Positions 16,443 through 30,903 are shown, counted from the stretch's first letter. The stretch is 64,000 bases of DNA from Dipetalonema caudispina (GCA_013365325.1 JABVXV010000094.1:62001-126000), one strand, 5' to 3'. A program made the numbers and translations. The notes: generated by a model not told the origin, from the letters alone.

Positions 16443-19400
16443 GTGATATGCATCAATACCAATTTATTATTGTTTTATATAGTTGTTGACATATGTTATC
16501 TTGCATCAATTATTCCATTCTTTCTATTATATTTAGTTAAAGCATACATAACTGTTGTTACCATGGGCAAAAGCTTAAACGTACTCATATTTATTTGATG
16601 TGCACACGGTTATTTTTGACTTGGTATTGTACGTTGAAATTGAAAAAAGTATACTCACGAATTAATTTTGTTCGAGGGCTTGTCTTGGGTACTTCATCAA
16701 CTTAAAATTTTGTAGTATTTTTTGGGTTTTCACTTTACTGGCTTAATATTTCTTTCCGCATAATATATGTCCGTATCAGTCTATGCCATATCGGGCTTAG
16801 AATAACTATTTATCTGAGCAGTTTACAGATGCAACTGTATCTTGAAACAGGGTGAAGAATATTATACATGCTTTACTAATCTCTGAAGTTTTGAATCGCT
16901 TGGTAATTTGGTATTTCGTTTTAGACTTTCAAATTTTAAAGTATAACTTTTCAAGTTTCTCAAAAATAATTGCTGTTCAGGGAACGTCATGCTATATAAG
17001 TGTGGAATTTGCTTTTGTTTCTATCTACACGTTATATGAGAATATCTGTTTTTGGTATTTTAGAGGCTTACAAATAACTGAAGCATAAATAATTGTTTTT
17101 AACTTTTTTTTTGAATTACTTAACATCTTCATTTTATCATGTCTTGCAGCTTACAGTACAAGATTTGATCAAAGTGAACCTCACTGGTTAGCCTCATCCA
17201 ACTCTTTCTTGTTGAAGTGTTTGGAATTTCAATGATTCAGGAATCAAAATTTTTGCTTTATGAAATTATTTTTGTATTCAACGCACAATGAGATTTATCA
17301 TCCGAAAAAGAATTGATTCATTTCAAAAAACTTTATTTTTCATAAATCATTTTTTTTTTTATTTTTAAAAAAAATCTGACATGATTTCATTCTCTGCGAA
17401 TTCTTGAAAATTCCTTCACTTTCATTCATTTTAGTACTAATCAAGTGAGAATAGATTATAATATAGCCAAGCATTAATTCTCTCCTTTTACTGCTAAAAT
17501 GATAAAAATAGTGATAATACAAATTATATTCTTTTGCTTGATTTACCGATTTGTCACATTCCATTCACTTCAACAGAATAATTTGCTCGTCACATCTGTT
17601 TGTTTTCAGTTCACTGCAGAATGCAAGTTATCCTTCAAACGATAAGTCTGAATAATAAGGGACTTATTGGCCATGTTTTCCAGGTGGTCTCGAAAGTGTC
17701 AAACATAAATCCTTTCTCTGTATTTGTTTAATATTGATTTTGCTATTTAGTACTTTAATTCTTTATTATAAATGCAAAAGATACTGGTGGAACTTTTTCA
17801 AAATCTTTAATATAATATAATTACATCAGTTAAACCCTGATTATGAATATTATAGAAAATGTTAAGTAGAAACCTATTCTTCTCGATTTTTTTTTGTATC
17901 TCCACAGTATCCACAACGGCTAATTTTCCCAAATATTTATTAAACTATGCAATGATCTCGGCAAATTAGCTATACTTCCTCCCAAATGTTGCATAATTGT
18001 TCTGCACTACTTAACCTTTCAGTAAATTAATTTTCATTTCTCAGATTTGTTTTCTGAAACTTTGTGGTAGCAATTGGAAAACTAGTACCTAGGCCAGATG
18101 ATGGATTTTTTACTGGAATAATATGACAGGAAAAAATTGTTCTCAGTAATCAAATCACTTTCCAACCACCAATAAGATGTTCACAGTTGTTTGATCATTT
18201 AATGCCTCATGTTGTTCATATTAAATATGGGATAGATGGAAGTGTGGATGACCAATAAACGATATCACTTTTTGATACCTAAAAAAATAGCTTATCATAA
18301 TAGATGTACATGGCATTCTTCCCATATTTTCCATCAAGAATACTATTTGGCTACCACATATATAAGGTAAATTTTCATGTTGAATAAATATGAAAAGTTG
18401 AAGTTGTTCCAAACAGTGTGTTATTTACCAACTACTTTATCTTCTCCAGTAAATATCGTAGCTAATTAGTTTCAACAATTAATGAATTGCTAAATTCAAT
18501 GCTATTTGAAGCTCAATTATTAGAATTGAAATGCTGCTATGTTTTTCAGTGATGCAACTATTGTTTGATAAAAAACAAACTATCAAAGGATTTCGATCCA
18601 TTTTGCTGTCAAAAATTCATCTCAGGAATGTAACATTAATTGATGATGAGAGGAAAAAAGTCAAGGATAACAACAATAGATTGATGATACTCAATTTATT
18701 TCTCTTTTTAAATATATTGGAAAATTTGCATCCTGTGGATTACTACTCAAATAATTAATTTTTACAACAAATGGAAAAATATTCCTTGCAGATTCTTTCT
18801 GTTTTATACAATATTATTTACTATAGAAAACACAACCATTTGTTCTGCTCAGTTAATAAGTACGAAATGCCAGAATCAAACGGTCATAATTCCTTGTTTC
18901 TGGCTTCTACCTTACTATTCCGGATATTCTTCGAATAAAAGAAAATAAAGCATTGTAAAAAAAAAAAAGCCTAGTGTAATAATTGCTGTTGTTTCTGATT
19001 GTACTTTTTTGTTAGTGTGTTTTCGTTTTCTGTCTTTTTTTTTTTTTTTTGCATTATTGCAAATATACTCAAGAATTCTCAGTTTTCGGATATAGCATAG
19101 AGTACCTTAATCTTTCTCATACATTTTCCATTATTTTTGATACCGCTTAGATATGATACATCCCACTTTATCATCCTTGGATCAGCCAATGATTTTGCGC
19201 AGTTTTAATTAAATTTTCTAATCTCCTCTATTATCACTAAATTCACTAAAGAATAGCAGGTGACAGTGATTTTTCATTTTGTCAACTCCGTATTGAGTTA
19301 ATAGTAATGGGGATGCAATTCTGAAAGAGATCCTCCGATGCATGGGAAAATCTCTTTAATTTGATTTTTAGATATTATAAAATTATCATATCTTAGTCTA

Positions 19401-22269
19401 TACTGTTAGTATTTCATTGAGAAGAGCAATATTTCAGGTTGAGATTTTTTTAACCCATATGATAAGATAACTTCCTCATCATATTTCATATGTCCCTATT
19501 ATCTCTCTATTGGTCAGATAGTGAATTTCGCAAATGAACTCCACTCATATCACCTAACACTTAATCTGGAGAATGATAAAAAGAACCTGAACGATGATGC
19601 TCTATAAATTGCAAATTTATCACTATTTTTCCTCTACTTTCAGATAAGCGCTTTTATCTGCTTAATTGATAAAAATCATCCTAGCATATCCTAATAATCG
19701 ATACTTCTACTAGTATTAACTCAGTACCTTATGGATGTACTCAATCTGATGGAGAATATCTTCTTTCAAAAATCTTCTAAGCTAGGAGATGTTTTATTTG
19801 TTGATTTGCATCAGTCTTCAATTATTTCAAAATAAAATGCCTCTTGAATAATCCATTTTGTCCCAAACTAACTTAATGGGGAACAAATAAATAAACAAAT
19901 AAGATGATGATGAAAAAACCCAAAAAACCCGAAATGTGATATGCAAATTTTCAAAAAATCTTTATCATCATTTTTAGTCTCACCAAAAACGCTTTAAAAT
20001 GTTGAATTTAAACAATTCATTCGATTAGCGTAGATATATTGATGTTCACTGTAGAACTCGTATTTCATGAAGATGATAGTTTACTGATGAATTACAAATC
20101 GATAAGTTATTTTGGCAGTATGAAAAAGGTTAAAGATAGCCTTTAAGGATTACTCAAGTAAATTGATTACCTTTTTGCAACTAAAGAGAACGAAAATATC
20201 ATGCATATCTATCTCATTATTGAAAATCAATTTAATATGAACTTTTTTCATTCGAAACTTCGAACTTCATTGTTTCCTTTTCCTTCCTCTCTCCTCTCTT
20301 CAATCGGAATTTTAATTCCTAAATTATTAACAGTAATTGATAGTGATTTAAAAGAGAGAATGTTTTGTCAATTTTGGTTATTTCTGTCAGCTTCTGTACA
20401 ACAATAACTGTATAATCGAAATCTTTGAGTTTTAGTTTTTACCGTACCACTACTTCTGAATTTAATTACGCCTAGTTTAAGTTATTCCCCTTTCTATTAA
20501 TGAATGTTTTCATGCATTACTTTGTTTTGATCAAGTTTATATTAGGTAAATTTATTTCAGAAAACTAAATGAAACATGAAAAAATGGGAAGAAATTGAAA
20601 GAAGTGGTCAAACTACTAATAGCTATTTATTGCTTTTACTATATTTGTTACATTTCCTCTTGTGAAGCACATTCGATCGATTTCTATTTACATCCATTTC
20701 GTTCGTCATTTTTTTTTTATTTATTGAATCACCCGCTCGATCATATTTCCGTTTTCTCTATTTATGATAATCATGAAAACAGGAAGCTAGAGAAGAGGGG
20801 AAATGGTAAGATGAGTGAAAGAAAAGAATGAAGGTTTTTTAATAGTTAACTAATAGAGTATAGCCATTCCAAGTTTCTTCTAATATAAATGTTTAACTGT
20901 ATACTGAATAAGATCAGTAATTGAGTTGACAACGTAAGCGTGGAGAGATGATCCAAAATTAAAAAGTATTTTTTTTCTGTCTATTGTCAATGAGACAAAA
21001 GTTCACTGTTGCATATACATTCATTAAACTCTTTGCCAATGAAACATTCTGAAAAATCATGAGAAATTGAAGAAAAAATAGCAGAAAATAAATATTTACA
21101 GCAGAACATGCAAATAACATCACGGCTAAATGCAAGTAACATTGTGCCGGTCCCGTCGTGATCTTCGATTACTATCTAATATTCCTATACTGAAAATAAT
21201 TAAATATTTGAAGCCTTGGTATATGAGTTACATAAAGGGTATACCTCGGAAGGAAGAGGGAATTAACTTACTCATCCAAGTCCATCTCATGTATTTTAAA
21301 ATCGAAAATTTCAATACAGAATGATTGCATTCACACAATGAAAGAATCTTTAATTAAAGCAAACAGACTGAAATTATTTCCAATATTTGGTTCAAAATTT
21401 TGAAGACTTTGAAACATTCAAAAGTGCAACCTAAATGTCATTTTAAATATAAGAAATGTACGAGCAACTGAATTTTGAAAAAAATAATAAATTGGAAACA
21501 AAAACAGTACGAATGCACGGCAACACATATGTACACATAACCATTTTCCACTGACAGGAAAATTAATTCAAAAAGAAAGACTTCAAGCAAATGCATTTCT
21601 GTCTGAGCGATATGATATTCCTTGGTCTGAATTACCATTAAAATGTTACCACTTATCAAATGTTTCTCTTCCGGAACCTTTCCGGGTGAAATAACATCTG
21701 CAGAAGTATAAAAGAAACCTGACCAAAATATAAGTTAAATTTTACCCGGAGCCTAGTGGACTACAAGATTTTGGCAGGTGTGCTATAGCATATAGTACTC
21801 CACTGTCCATAATTCACCCTACACGAATAGTATGAATGATTAAAACAGATAAGTACAAGTAAGAAGGAATATGTATACTTAAATATATAAGTAAAAGTTT
21901 AGAGAACTTCTATTGCAATCAAATATATCATTATCAACAATAATTCAAGGTTCAATATTAGAATTAACATTTTGAAAAAACACTGTAACAAGAGAGTGAA
22001 CAGTTGAAAAAATTTTACAACTGCCTATATTTAAGCCACTTTCATAAAAACTAAACAATACGGTATACTTTAGGCTATGCTTATTTAAAAAGCGGTTGAT
22101 TAGTTGAAAACATTCCAAATTCTACACTAGACATACTACTGAATCCCAGTGATTGGAGAACCTGAACAGATCAAATCGAAAATCCTAAAATAGGTGTAAG
22201 AACAAATGACTGACGTAAGACCAGGGGAGATTTAGAGAGAGCAATTACAACCGCCTTTTTGCCTCATTT
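16443..22269. other. 5.8-kb gene-poor region
   Basis: AT-rich sequence between the mcm-2 stop (+) and the MADF-BESS stop (-), which are convergent. I found only short open frames with non-ATG starts or no splice context, poly(A) and poly(T) tracts (for example around 18957 and 19037), and no family-recognisable exon on either strand. It must contain the two 3' UTRs. Confidence 0.55.
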
Positions 22270-25035
22270 TCATTCATCGTCATCTATCATTCCCTCTTCA
22301 TAGCTATCCAACACTTGCATAATTTTCATCCGTGCCTGCAAAAAGAAATAACGTAAAATAAGAATTCTATGAAAAATCTTGCGTTAAATAGATTTTATCA
22401 AAAGAAACAAAAGAAATGTCCGATTATTTAGAATACGGAACTTGTCTTAGTGTTGCTGTATTTTCAAGCTGAGTCCATATTCATGCATCGATCGCTCTCT
22501 GAGTCAGACAGATTCTAAAGGTAAGTGATCAAACATCAGCAACTGGGTTGCCGCTGCATAAATCAGCACGGATATAAAAGAAAAATAGTGATAATTCAAT
22601 AAAACATACCATGCTCCTATAGTGTGAATTCATTTTCTTCAATCGTAAACCAACAAAACGAGCAAAAAGCATTTCTTCATCATTAATCCAGTCAGCATCC
22701 GTAATATTTGTGCTGTTTATTGAATTTACTTGTTGGAATGTTTTCGTCAAATTCATCTGTTGTTGCTGTTGCTTCTTCATGTTTCGTGCCCGAAATCTAA
22801 CACTTGAATAAACAGGTAATCGGTAAGGCGAGCTTCGAGTGGGATGTGATATCAATGATTTGAAAGTAACCGGATTACCCGTCCTGGCTAAAGCTATTGC
22901 TGGGGCACTTGTAGATGAGCTTTGGTGTTGTGGAACAATGATTGTTGAAGAAGATACAGTATTAGCTACATCATGGTATTCCTGAGATTTCATAGGACAG
23001 GGAGTATGTATATGTACTATCTCTTCCGTTTCAAGGCCTGCTTCAGAAGTGCATGGTGATGAGGCTACGTTGGGTCCATCCAATGCTGATAAACGAGACG
23101 GCCCATCATGTAATCGTTGCGATTCTTGAGATGGTGTCGAACAACCACTGGGCAGCCGAGCACTTCTTAGATTACCGTCTTCTTGTACTGAGGCAACTGA
23201 TGCTTGAGGGGAAGAAGGAGATGGACTTCCACATGGTTCCTTCGATATTTTACCATTACATGCACTAATATCTGAGCAATTCATATCGCTATCTTCATCG
23301 GTTTCAAAACCATCTGGAAAACAACTGAATGAACAAAAAACCCACCAAGTAAAGCACTAAGTTCAATTTTAATAAATTATGATACAAATGTTTCGATAAA
23401 TTAGTAAGTTTTAAAATGTCCCTCTGAGTATGCATAAAATTTTAGGTATATGATAGCATTTTATAGTCACATTCATAACATATAGGACCAACACCTAGCA
23501 CGTATTTTCAAATGATTTCATTTTCTTAAAGATTTACTTTTCAGAGCTATCGGCAATTCCTTTTTTTTTCCAGCTATAGCTGCAGCTTCTTTTTTCAAAT
23601 TTGCAGTAGCCTCAGCGACAGCGAGCACTGATTGAAGGGTTGACATTACCGGTTTCAAATCATCAAAACACTCCGACAATGTGCCTTCATTTGCTATAAA
23701 TTATGAAGAATTAAAGGAGCGAAGAAACATGTATTACGACAAGGTAACACATCGAATTTTTAAGTAAAGGATAAAATTGCAGTCATTGGATATAACCATT
23801 TTAACCAATGCTCTCGCACTGTTAATGGCAAGTCAAACAAAACTACGACAGAACTGTCTGCTATGGATGACTTATTTCTAGGCTTAATTGAGCGAATCAA
23901 ACTTTTATAATTAAAAAGAAAGAAATTTAATGAAGTGCATACCGCTAGCTGGCAATTCTGTAGATGACAACTTGACAGCAAAATTTTCGTAAAACGCATC
24001 ACTGTTCCCAGTAGTACTGACGTTATCAAGAGTGTAACAAGGAGCTGAACTATTCGGTGTAATCGGTCTATAAATGGAATTTTCAAGCATATAAATAAAT
24101 CCTTAAATCTAAAAATTTCATGTCAAAAAATATATAATCTATTCTTCTCCCGATCCGACTCGCATTTTTGAACAGTAAAAAAAACTTTCTAAATATCTTG
24201 TGAACATATAACAGAGCATTTCGAAATGTGAAGTCATATATCTACAAAATATTCGTCATCTATGGGCGAATGACTTATGGAAGCCTGACTTACGAAAATA
24301 TGTTGCAAAAGAAAATGAAAAAAGCCTACATTGCTCCTTGAAGATATGGATCGAGCCAATTCAATAACGGAAAATGGCTCCATTTTTGAGGTTGACTAAA
24401 ATTTTGAGCAATCGATATTTTCAGTTCCTTGCGATAACGGTCACGAAGTTGTAACCAGCGCTTCTTGGCGAATTCTCCTACAAATAATGATATTGAATTA
24501 AGTTCTAAATTATCAAGCACAAATATTTCTAAAATTTAAATAAACTTTCATATCCAGGGGGAGAACTATCACAGAAAAATCGTCGTTTTGTCTGATTTAC
24601 AACAGCTAGGTAGTGTCGATCTACAATGGGTGTTTCACTGAAATGTTGAGGCATATCGAAAACTCAAAGCGGAGTTTGTCAACAAACATTTACGGCAGTT
24701 CGAACTTCAATAGTCTATCCAGAGCGGATAATATGCCAAGTTAGATATGCTCGATTATTCCAATACTGTGAAGTCATAACATAGCATTAAGTGACACCTT
24801 TCCGATAATTAATTGAATTATAATGAAAACTTTGAGATAAATTAAAAAGATATTGATCACCTGTTACGCCACGCCCTATTTTAGCCGCAACTTCTTCCCA
24901 AACTTTGCTCCGATCGACATTCTCGAAAGTCCTACGCTGATTGCTATAGAGAGCAGGATATTCGCGAACGGTGGTGATAAGAATCTCGTTGAACGATGGT
25001 TCACCCGGAGGGTTCAAATAACATGGCGAAGGCAT
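22270..25035 (-). CDS. MADF-BESS domain transcription factor
   Basis: Six exons on the minus strand: 25035-24861, 24477-24330, 24067-23943, 23693-23538, 23313-22610 and 22335-22270; 457 aa, with all phases consistent. Residues about 14-106 form a MADF (Myb/SANT-like) DNA-binding domain, visible as SFNEILITTVREYPALY, VWEEVAAKIG, KKRWLQLRDRYRKEL and the WSHFPLLNWLDPYL end. The middle is Ser/Pro-rich and low complexity with a short poly-Gln run. Residues about 413-446 look like a BESS motif (DEEMLFARFV, then RMKIMQVLD), a protein-interaction segment that often pairs with MADF. The tail is acidic. MADF-BESS proteins act as nuclear transcriptional regulators, often repressors; the target genes are unknown. 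A TTGTAG site lies 12 bases upstream of the ATG and could be a trans-splice acceptor. Confidence 0.88.
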
Positions 25036-28000
25036 TGATAATATGCGCTACAATGAATTAATACTGTAATGAGATATTTTAATTGGGCAATTCTTTCTCA
25101 CGCTCTTTTTAATCGAAATTATGACATCGTTCTCGGTAATTGATCATACATTGATAAGGAATGAGAGCATCCTATTCCTACACTTTCTCGATGTCAATGA
25201 CAAGTTGACGCATGTAATCAAGTACTGCTGATTTCATATTTCCATAATTCGATTTAGCTTTTATTTATGAAAACTGAGTAAATAAAGGAAGAACAAGAAA
25301 CAAAGCATATGTAAATGTCACGATATTTTTGAAAAAAACATAAAATTAGTACGGAAAGATATAATGCTAGATTTCAGATGCTCGTATAGCGGGCTTAAAG
25401 GTTGAGGATGGAAAAAGAAAGTTAGGATGGGATAGGAAGGTGATATAAGATTTGAACAAAATTACCCCAATCTTTTTTTTTTGCAAATTTTAACGCTAAA
25501 ACATCTATTGAGTAATAATTATGCAACATTTTGTTGTGAATGCATTAGAATCAATCTTATCAAAATCCATGCAATAACTTATGAAATCTCGCCTTCATAC
25601 GATTCAAACATTAATAGAGTTGTACATCTACGTAAAGTTTTCAAATTACAAACAAATGAATGTGTATGTATGGAAATCATGGCATCAAATCAAGCATGCA
25701 ATATCATTATTACATGACCTTTAATTCAATCCCATCTAACACAGCAAAAGACAAAAGAAAGTCCTCATATATGCTAGGAGAAGACTTTTGAAATTTTTGA
25801 TGGTTGGATTTTTTGTGCATTTTATTGGTTCATAAGTGGGAAATCATAGAGCAAGTAGTTCGCAATTCTGTGAAATCCTCAACATTTACCCTTCCTGGAT
25901 GCTTGTCTTCTAATGAATACTCATATAACACACTGCTTCATTTCTCGGTACTTCAAATCTAGTAGTGATTATTATGGAGTGATTTCGGATGATGCAATAA
26001 TCAGCAGGAGTGCTGCATTGGCGATAATTCTCAATAAAAATAAAAGTGGAATTAATTAAACCGTTATTCATTATCACTCATTTATATACAGTTGTCAATC
26101 CAGAAATGGATAGCAGCGATCAGAAAGAAAAAATGAAAAGCAGCTAGGAATCAAATATTTTTCACAGGAATTTCTTGAATTATCTCAATTACATCCAATA
26201 ACAATGCCCGTATTTTTTTGGATTGAGTTGTAGAGAGAGAAAAGTTTAAATTACCAAGAAATAAGGTGATAAGCATCACACCACACTGCAGCATATACAG
26301 TTACCGACACTAAAATCGTTGTACCGAGAGAACTGATAGGAGGGTGAAGTGAAGAACTCATGTTGCAAGATGAAAGATTCCTTTGCTCGTGGCATTTATG
26401 GTAACAGTTACAAACAACGACACGCATACATCGCACGACAATTCATTCTGCTCTCAAATTTGCTGCTGAACAATGTTTGATTCAAACTTAATCTTTCGAC
26501 GACTTGCTTCGTTAAACAAAGCATTCGATTGATTTAAACTGCGATGAGGATGAAAAGATGAAGCTGGTCATCGAACTGCAACCAACAGAAGCGTCGCAAA
26601 AAAAAGGAGAGAATAAGCAAGAAAAAAAGAGTGGTAGACCAAGTGACCTGGATTACTGCACAGCGAAATGAGTTGGAGATATTGTCAGAGATAATAAAAA
26701 AGATCAACACATAAGTTAATTAGGTAAAGGAACAGGATTTATTTCAACGCAGCAGAAGTCATTTCCAAATATTGATATCGAGAAGAGGATTTAACAAGTG
26801 GCTTCTGCACTTCGAAAAAAAGGAATTGAAATGAATTTATAATTAAGGAGAACTGAAATGAAATGAGCAGTAGAAAAGAGAATAAGATGTAGTGACCCGT
26901 CAGGTCAGCACCATGAATTCAAATTAAGCAAACTATTACCTTCTTCACATCTCTCCCTGTCACTTTCCCCATAACCTCTACCCATATGAAATGAAATGTG
27001 AAAGAAAATGCAACACTAGAACGGACAATCAAATACTTGGAACGAATAATAGTATAACAGCACTTCGCAAGTTTCAAACGATGGAATATGTAACAGACGC
27101 AATCGTAGACACATCGAGTGAATAGAAATTTATGAGCAAACGAAAAAGATCCGGAAGGTCAAAGGTCATCCTTTAGTCGAACTACTTCACAATGCAGCAA
27201 ATTAGAGAAAACATTCAGGATGACATAGAAGCGAAACGAATAATGATATCTCACCTCCCAGAAGAACGACGTGATCGATGTTTCGTGATGCAGAACAAGC
27301 GATTGTTGAAGTTCATCTCTCTAGACAACTTAAGGAAGAATGATACAACTTACAACACTTTTTGGTTGGTTGCTAACCCGAGTTTGTTGGAATGTTCCGC
27401 AAAATACAGAAAGCTTCCATGTTGCAGTCTTGGTGATAAATTAATAGCATTATAAGCAGAGAATGCAAGGATTTACTTCCTGGTGATGGGGAACTCGAAA
27501 ATTGGTCAGATGTGAAAGGATGTTAGCGAACAAAATAGTTTACTGATCCGGCTAACCTTGGAATAGGTCTGGTTATAGACAAAAAGACATATCAGTGGAA
27601 AAGTTTTACGACTGCTTAGGTTCCACAAATCATTAATTACTCATTTCGACAACCTAAAGCTCAGATAATCATCGCTCGATGCTTGCTCGATTGCTAGCCG
27701 ACTGAATCTAACTGTTCCTTACGATTTTTTAGAAAAAAAAAAATGTTAATCAGGAAAGTGGTTAATAACGGGAAATTTGGACCAGAAAAAGAGAAGAACC
27801 GAAGGAGTGTCATTTGAGGGACAAAAGGAAAGACGACTGACTTGACGACAGCGATCACGACGGCAACGACAACAACAAGACAGGACGAGAGGGAAAGGAA
27901 ATGAGATCGGGTAGTAAGCGGATGATAATGACAGGAGTAGAGCCGGGCCGAGCCGGGCCGGTACTCTCCTACTTCCCTCTACTCTCATGCACTACAATGG

Positions 28001-28161
28001 GCGACTGAAACGGACATAAGTAAGGATAGCGTTAATCATCAATGTAAGGTACGGAAGGAACGGGCAGTAAGTAGTGACAGAACCGGCTAATGACGACAGC
28101 GATGTTGCCCGGTTGCAGGGAGATGGACGGATACGTTGTGAAAACGGAGCAGAGGATAAGA

Positions 28162-28253
28162 GTGTATGTATATGTGTATGTATATGTATGTGTGTATGTA
28201 TGTGTATATATATATACGTGTATGTGTGTGTATGTGTATGTATGTGTGTGTAT

Positions 28254-28295
<42 letters not shown>

Positions 28296-28296
28296 T
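28162..28296. repeat. compound (TG)n/(TA)n microsatellite
   Basis: About 135 bases of alternating TG, TATG and TATA units, ending with a pure TG run from about 28257 to 28288. Alternating purine-pyrimidine DNA of this kind can adopt left-handed Z form. Related shorter TA/CA tracts lie at about 28498-28542. Confidence 0.95.
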
Positions 28297-28884
28297 TAGG
28301 AAGGAGTAAATGCAGCATCCACAAAATTATAACACCCACCGTGCAGGAAAAGAATTCTCCCCCAATCGGTTTGTCCGTTCACCGAGGCACAACATTTTTG
28401 TTTGCAGCTCCGGCACCGACACCATCAACGCGCATCACTACTGCCCCACCTCTCCCTCTACTCCCTCCGTATTTCCGGTTACATCGCCATTACTGACATA
28501 CACATATATATGTGTACATGTATATTATATATATATATATAGACACAATCCTGTTATTGGACTCAGACAGACGAACAGACATATAGATATATGTATACTA
28601 TCTAGGGGACGCAGCACAACCGGCCCAGACATCCTATTTTCCGACTCGCTCCGAGATGTACCACTGAAAATCCGTTTAGTCCACGGCGGCGGGAGAAATC
28701 TTCATTATTGAAACCACTAAAGACGTTTGAATTTTTAGAGTTTTGTTTCTACATTACGGTCAACAGAAATGTGAAACAAAGAGAAGTATTGCTTAAGAAA
28801 TATCGGGTTGGCAAACATAGTAACATGGTGGAAAACATAGTTGATATGATTGCAACATTGAAAGCATCCATTGAAAATTACTGA

Positions 28885-28959
28885 CATATATATAATTGTA
28901 TATATATATATAATTATATATTGAATATATATATATAATTGAATATATATATATATATA
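28885..28959. repeat. interrupted (AT)n repeat
   Basis: Three AT blocks separated by short AATT or TTGA interruptions, partly palindromic. Simple repeat. Confidence 0.85.
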
Positions 28960-29683
28960 CAAATCAAGATAGTTACATGAACAGATCATACAATCAAAGT
29001 AGTTCCGTAAACGTAGCATAGTTGTTGTAAGATGGAGTTATAAGAAGAAATCGCGCAATTTTTTTTTTTTTTTTTTGTTTAACCACTATTTAATAGAAAG
29101 GTATTCCACAGTAGCAACATATTATTTGAAGCAAACAAGCCAACTGAGACCGTCGATTCGGTTCAAAAAAAGCAATATTAGTACATAAGAACAACGAAGT
29201 AATTACTTGTATTATATATTTTCCACTCTATCGATCCACAGCATACTCACCTCTAAAGTCCTTAGGGCGTTCCTTAAAGCTCGCACATGCCCAACTTTTC
29301 GGATTCCTTATATAAATACTTTTGAAAAATGGTTATTTATACTTGATATTCTCAGTCCTTCTATCCTCCCGGACAACTCAAACAGATGTAAATAGCCTAC
29401 TGACTTAATTGGAACTATCGTTTAATCCTAATGTCAAAAATCCAGTTCGAAGTCCGTTTCCAGTAGGTGCGAAGAAACAAGTCATTAAGATTGCCTGGAG
29501 CAACTGTGTGACGAATTCCTTAATGTCAATAAATAATTATTCCAGATCATTCAAATTTTTATTCAAATATCATAAAGAGCGCAAAGAAGAGCTATCAAGG
29601 TTGTAGAAAGGTGGCAGTAACCTGCTAAGGCGCTTCTACCAAAGCTCATGTAATAGAGGGAGTGAGATGAACGAAGAAAACCT

Positions 29684-29833
29684 TTAGCAGATTGGACTTT
29701 CATCATCCTGATGATCGAACTGAATCAGGAACGGTTTCCTATATGGCCGGTAGCTTCGGTTGTTAGGGCGATTAAATGTGGATTGGGTAGCAGCAATAAT
29801 AAAGGGATAGAGAGTGAGCAATAAATGAAGCAT
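29684..29833 (-). CDS. candidate small secreted Arg/Pro-rich peptide
   Basis: From the ATG at 29833-29831 an open frame of 49 codons ends at TAA 29686-29684. The first 18 or so residues (MLHLLLTLYPFIIAATQS) look like a signal peptide with a plausible cleavage site after Ala-Thr-Gln-Ser. The rest is short, basic and Arg/Tyr/Pro-rich (NNRSYRPYRKPF), then acidic, ending SPIC. The frame is open further upstream to an ATG at 29905. No splice sites or homologous family are recognised. It could be a neuropeptide or antimicrobial-type secreted peptide, or a chance frame. Confidence 0.3.
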   Translation of the reverse strand: MLHLLLTLYPFIIAATQSTFNRPNNRSYRPYRKPFLIQFDHQDDESPIC

Positions 29834-30903
29834 AAAAACAGAGTATGTTTGGATCAGATCAGGTTTTATTATCGTAGCAGCAGTGGTAGTCGTATCAGAC
29901 GGCATAGCAAGCGTCTCTGCATCTCTACACTCAGGTCCATTCCGGTTGTCGGCAGAAATTTTCTATACGAAGATTGGAGTTGGATAGGTATCCGAAACCA
30001 CTATAGCAGAGAAACTACTAAACTGGCTGTCTCCTTCTTTCATCATCATTCGTGCTGCTGCCGTTGCTATTTCATCCTGTCCTTTCATCTATCCGTCGTC
30101 CACTTCCGTTTTCGTGCGATAATAATGCTGTGAATGACCACTGGTATTATAGAGATTCTTCCTCGAGAGCGCTTCTTCCCTGTGAAGAAATAGCAGAATG
30201 AATTATTTGGGCAACTTTCAAGGAAACACACACTGAAATATTGAAATTTTATAACGCTACAGACATCCTACCCCAAACTCTTTCCATAGACTTCAGCCTG
30301 ATCAGAGGTAATTTCTGCAGCATGATAGCAGTCGGTCAGATCAGGAACAACTGCACTCGTACTTCTAACAGTACTCTAATTATTGTATTAATTTTTCAGC
30401 GAGAAAAAATGCGTTTGTATTGAATACCTATTACTTACATAGGATTCAAAATTGATGTGGCGACATTTCCAGCTTAAATGGGATGTTAACGTGACTGAAT
30501 GTCAACTTCACCGCTATATTATTACATCAATCCATCAATGAAGTATTTAACGTACTCCCAGTGCTTGGTAACTTAAAAATTTGTATCAAAGCAATGGATG
30601 CTAAAGATTTAATTGTTAACATTATCCAAACTGTTAACAGAACACTGTCGCAATATATCCGTGATAGGATGGCCGAGCAACAGGCTGTTGGATTTGTCTC
30701 TTCATCTAAGATAGCTCACCGGAAAATGATCATCAACATGAACTCTGATCGACTTTTAGAAATGAACCAATAAAGATGTAAATAATAACTGATCAACTAA
30801 ATGTACACTTCTAACGTGATGAAAGTTTCCTATCCTTGCTTACAAATACGTACGCATAACTTACTCGTTAATTATAATCCAACGTAACGTCCCAACTATG
30901 GCG
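29834..30903. other. intergenic, no gene seen
   Basis: Between the candidate secreted peptide and the 3' end of the U6 gene. An open frame on the plus strand at 29825-30133 overlaps the peptide candidate antisense and has no family features. Another at 30561-30773 is unrecognised. Confidence 0.5.

Larger units (their letters stand above)
25036..29683. other. non-coding region with simple repeats
   Basis: Upstream of the MADF-BESS gene (-). No recognisable exon. It contains a somewhat GC-richer stretch at about 27.8-28.7 kb that surrounds a TG/TA microsatellite and an AT repeat further on. Open frames across the microsatellite (His-Thr or Cys-Val repeats) come from the repeat itself. An 87-codon ATG frame at 27192-27455 (+) is unrecognised and has no supporting context. 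Confidence 0.5.

Noticed and set aside
20595..20831. Open frame with a signal-peptide-like hydrophobic start
   Set aside because: The first codon is TTG, there is no in-frame ATG before the hydrophobic part, and no splice context or family was seen.
23053..23268. Plus-strand open frame opposite exon 5 of the MADF-BESS gene
   Set aside because: It is a shadow frame on the antisense strand of a well-supported exon.
27992..28496. Open frames on both strands coding His-Thr and Cys-Val-Met repeats
   Set aside because: They are the translation of the TG/TA microsatellite, with no codon structure outside the repeat.
29250..29400. Minus-strand stretch ending at a strong GTGAGT donor near 29250
   Set aside because: The frame is only about 24 codons after a stop, has no clear acceptor, and no partner exon was found downstream.
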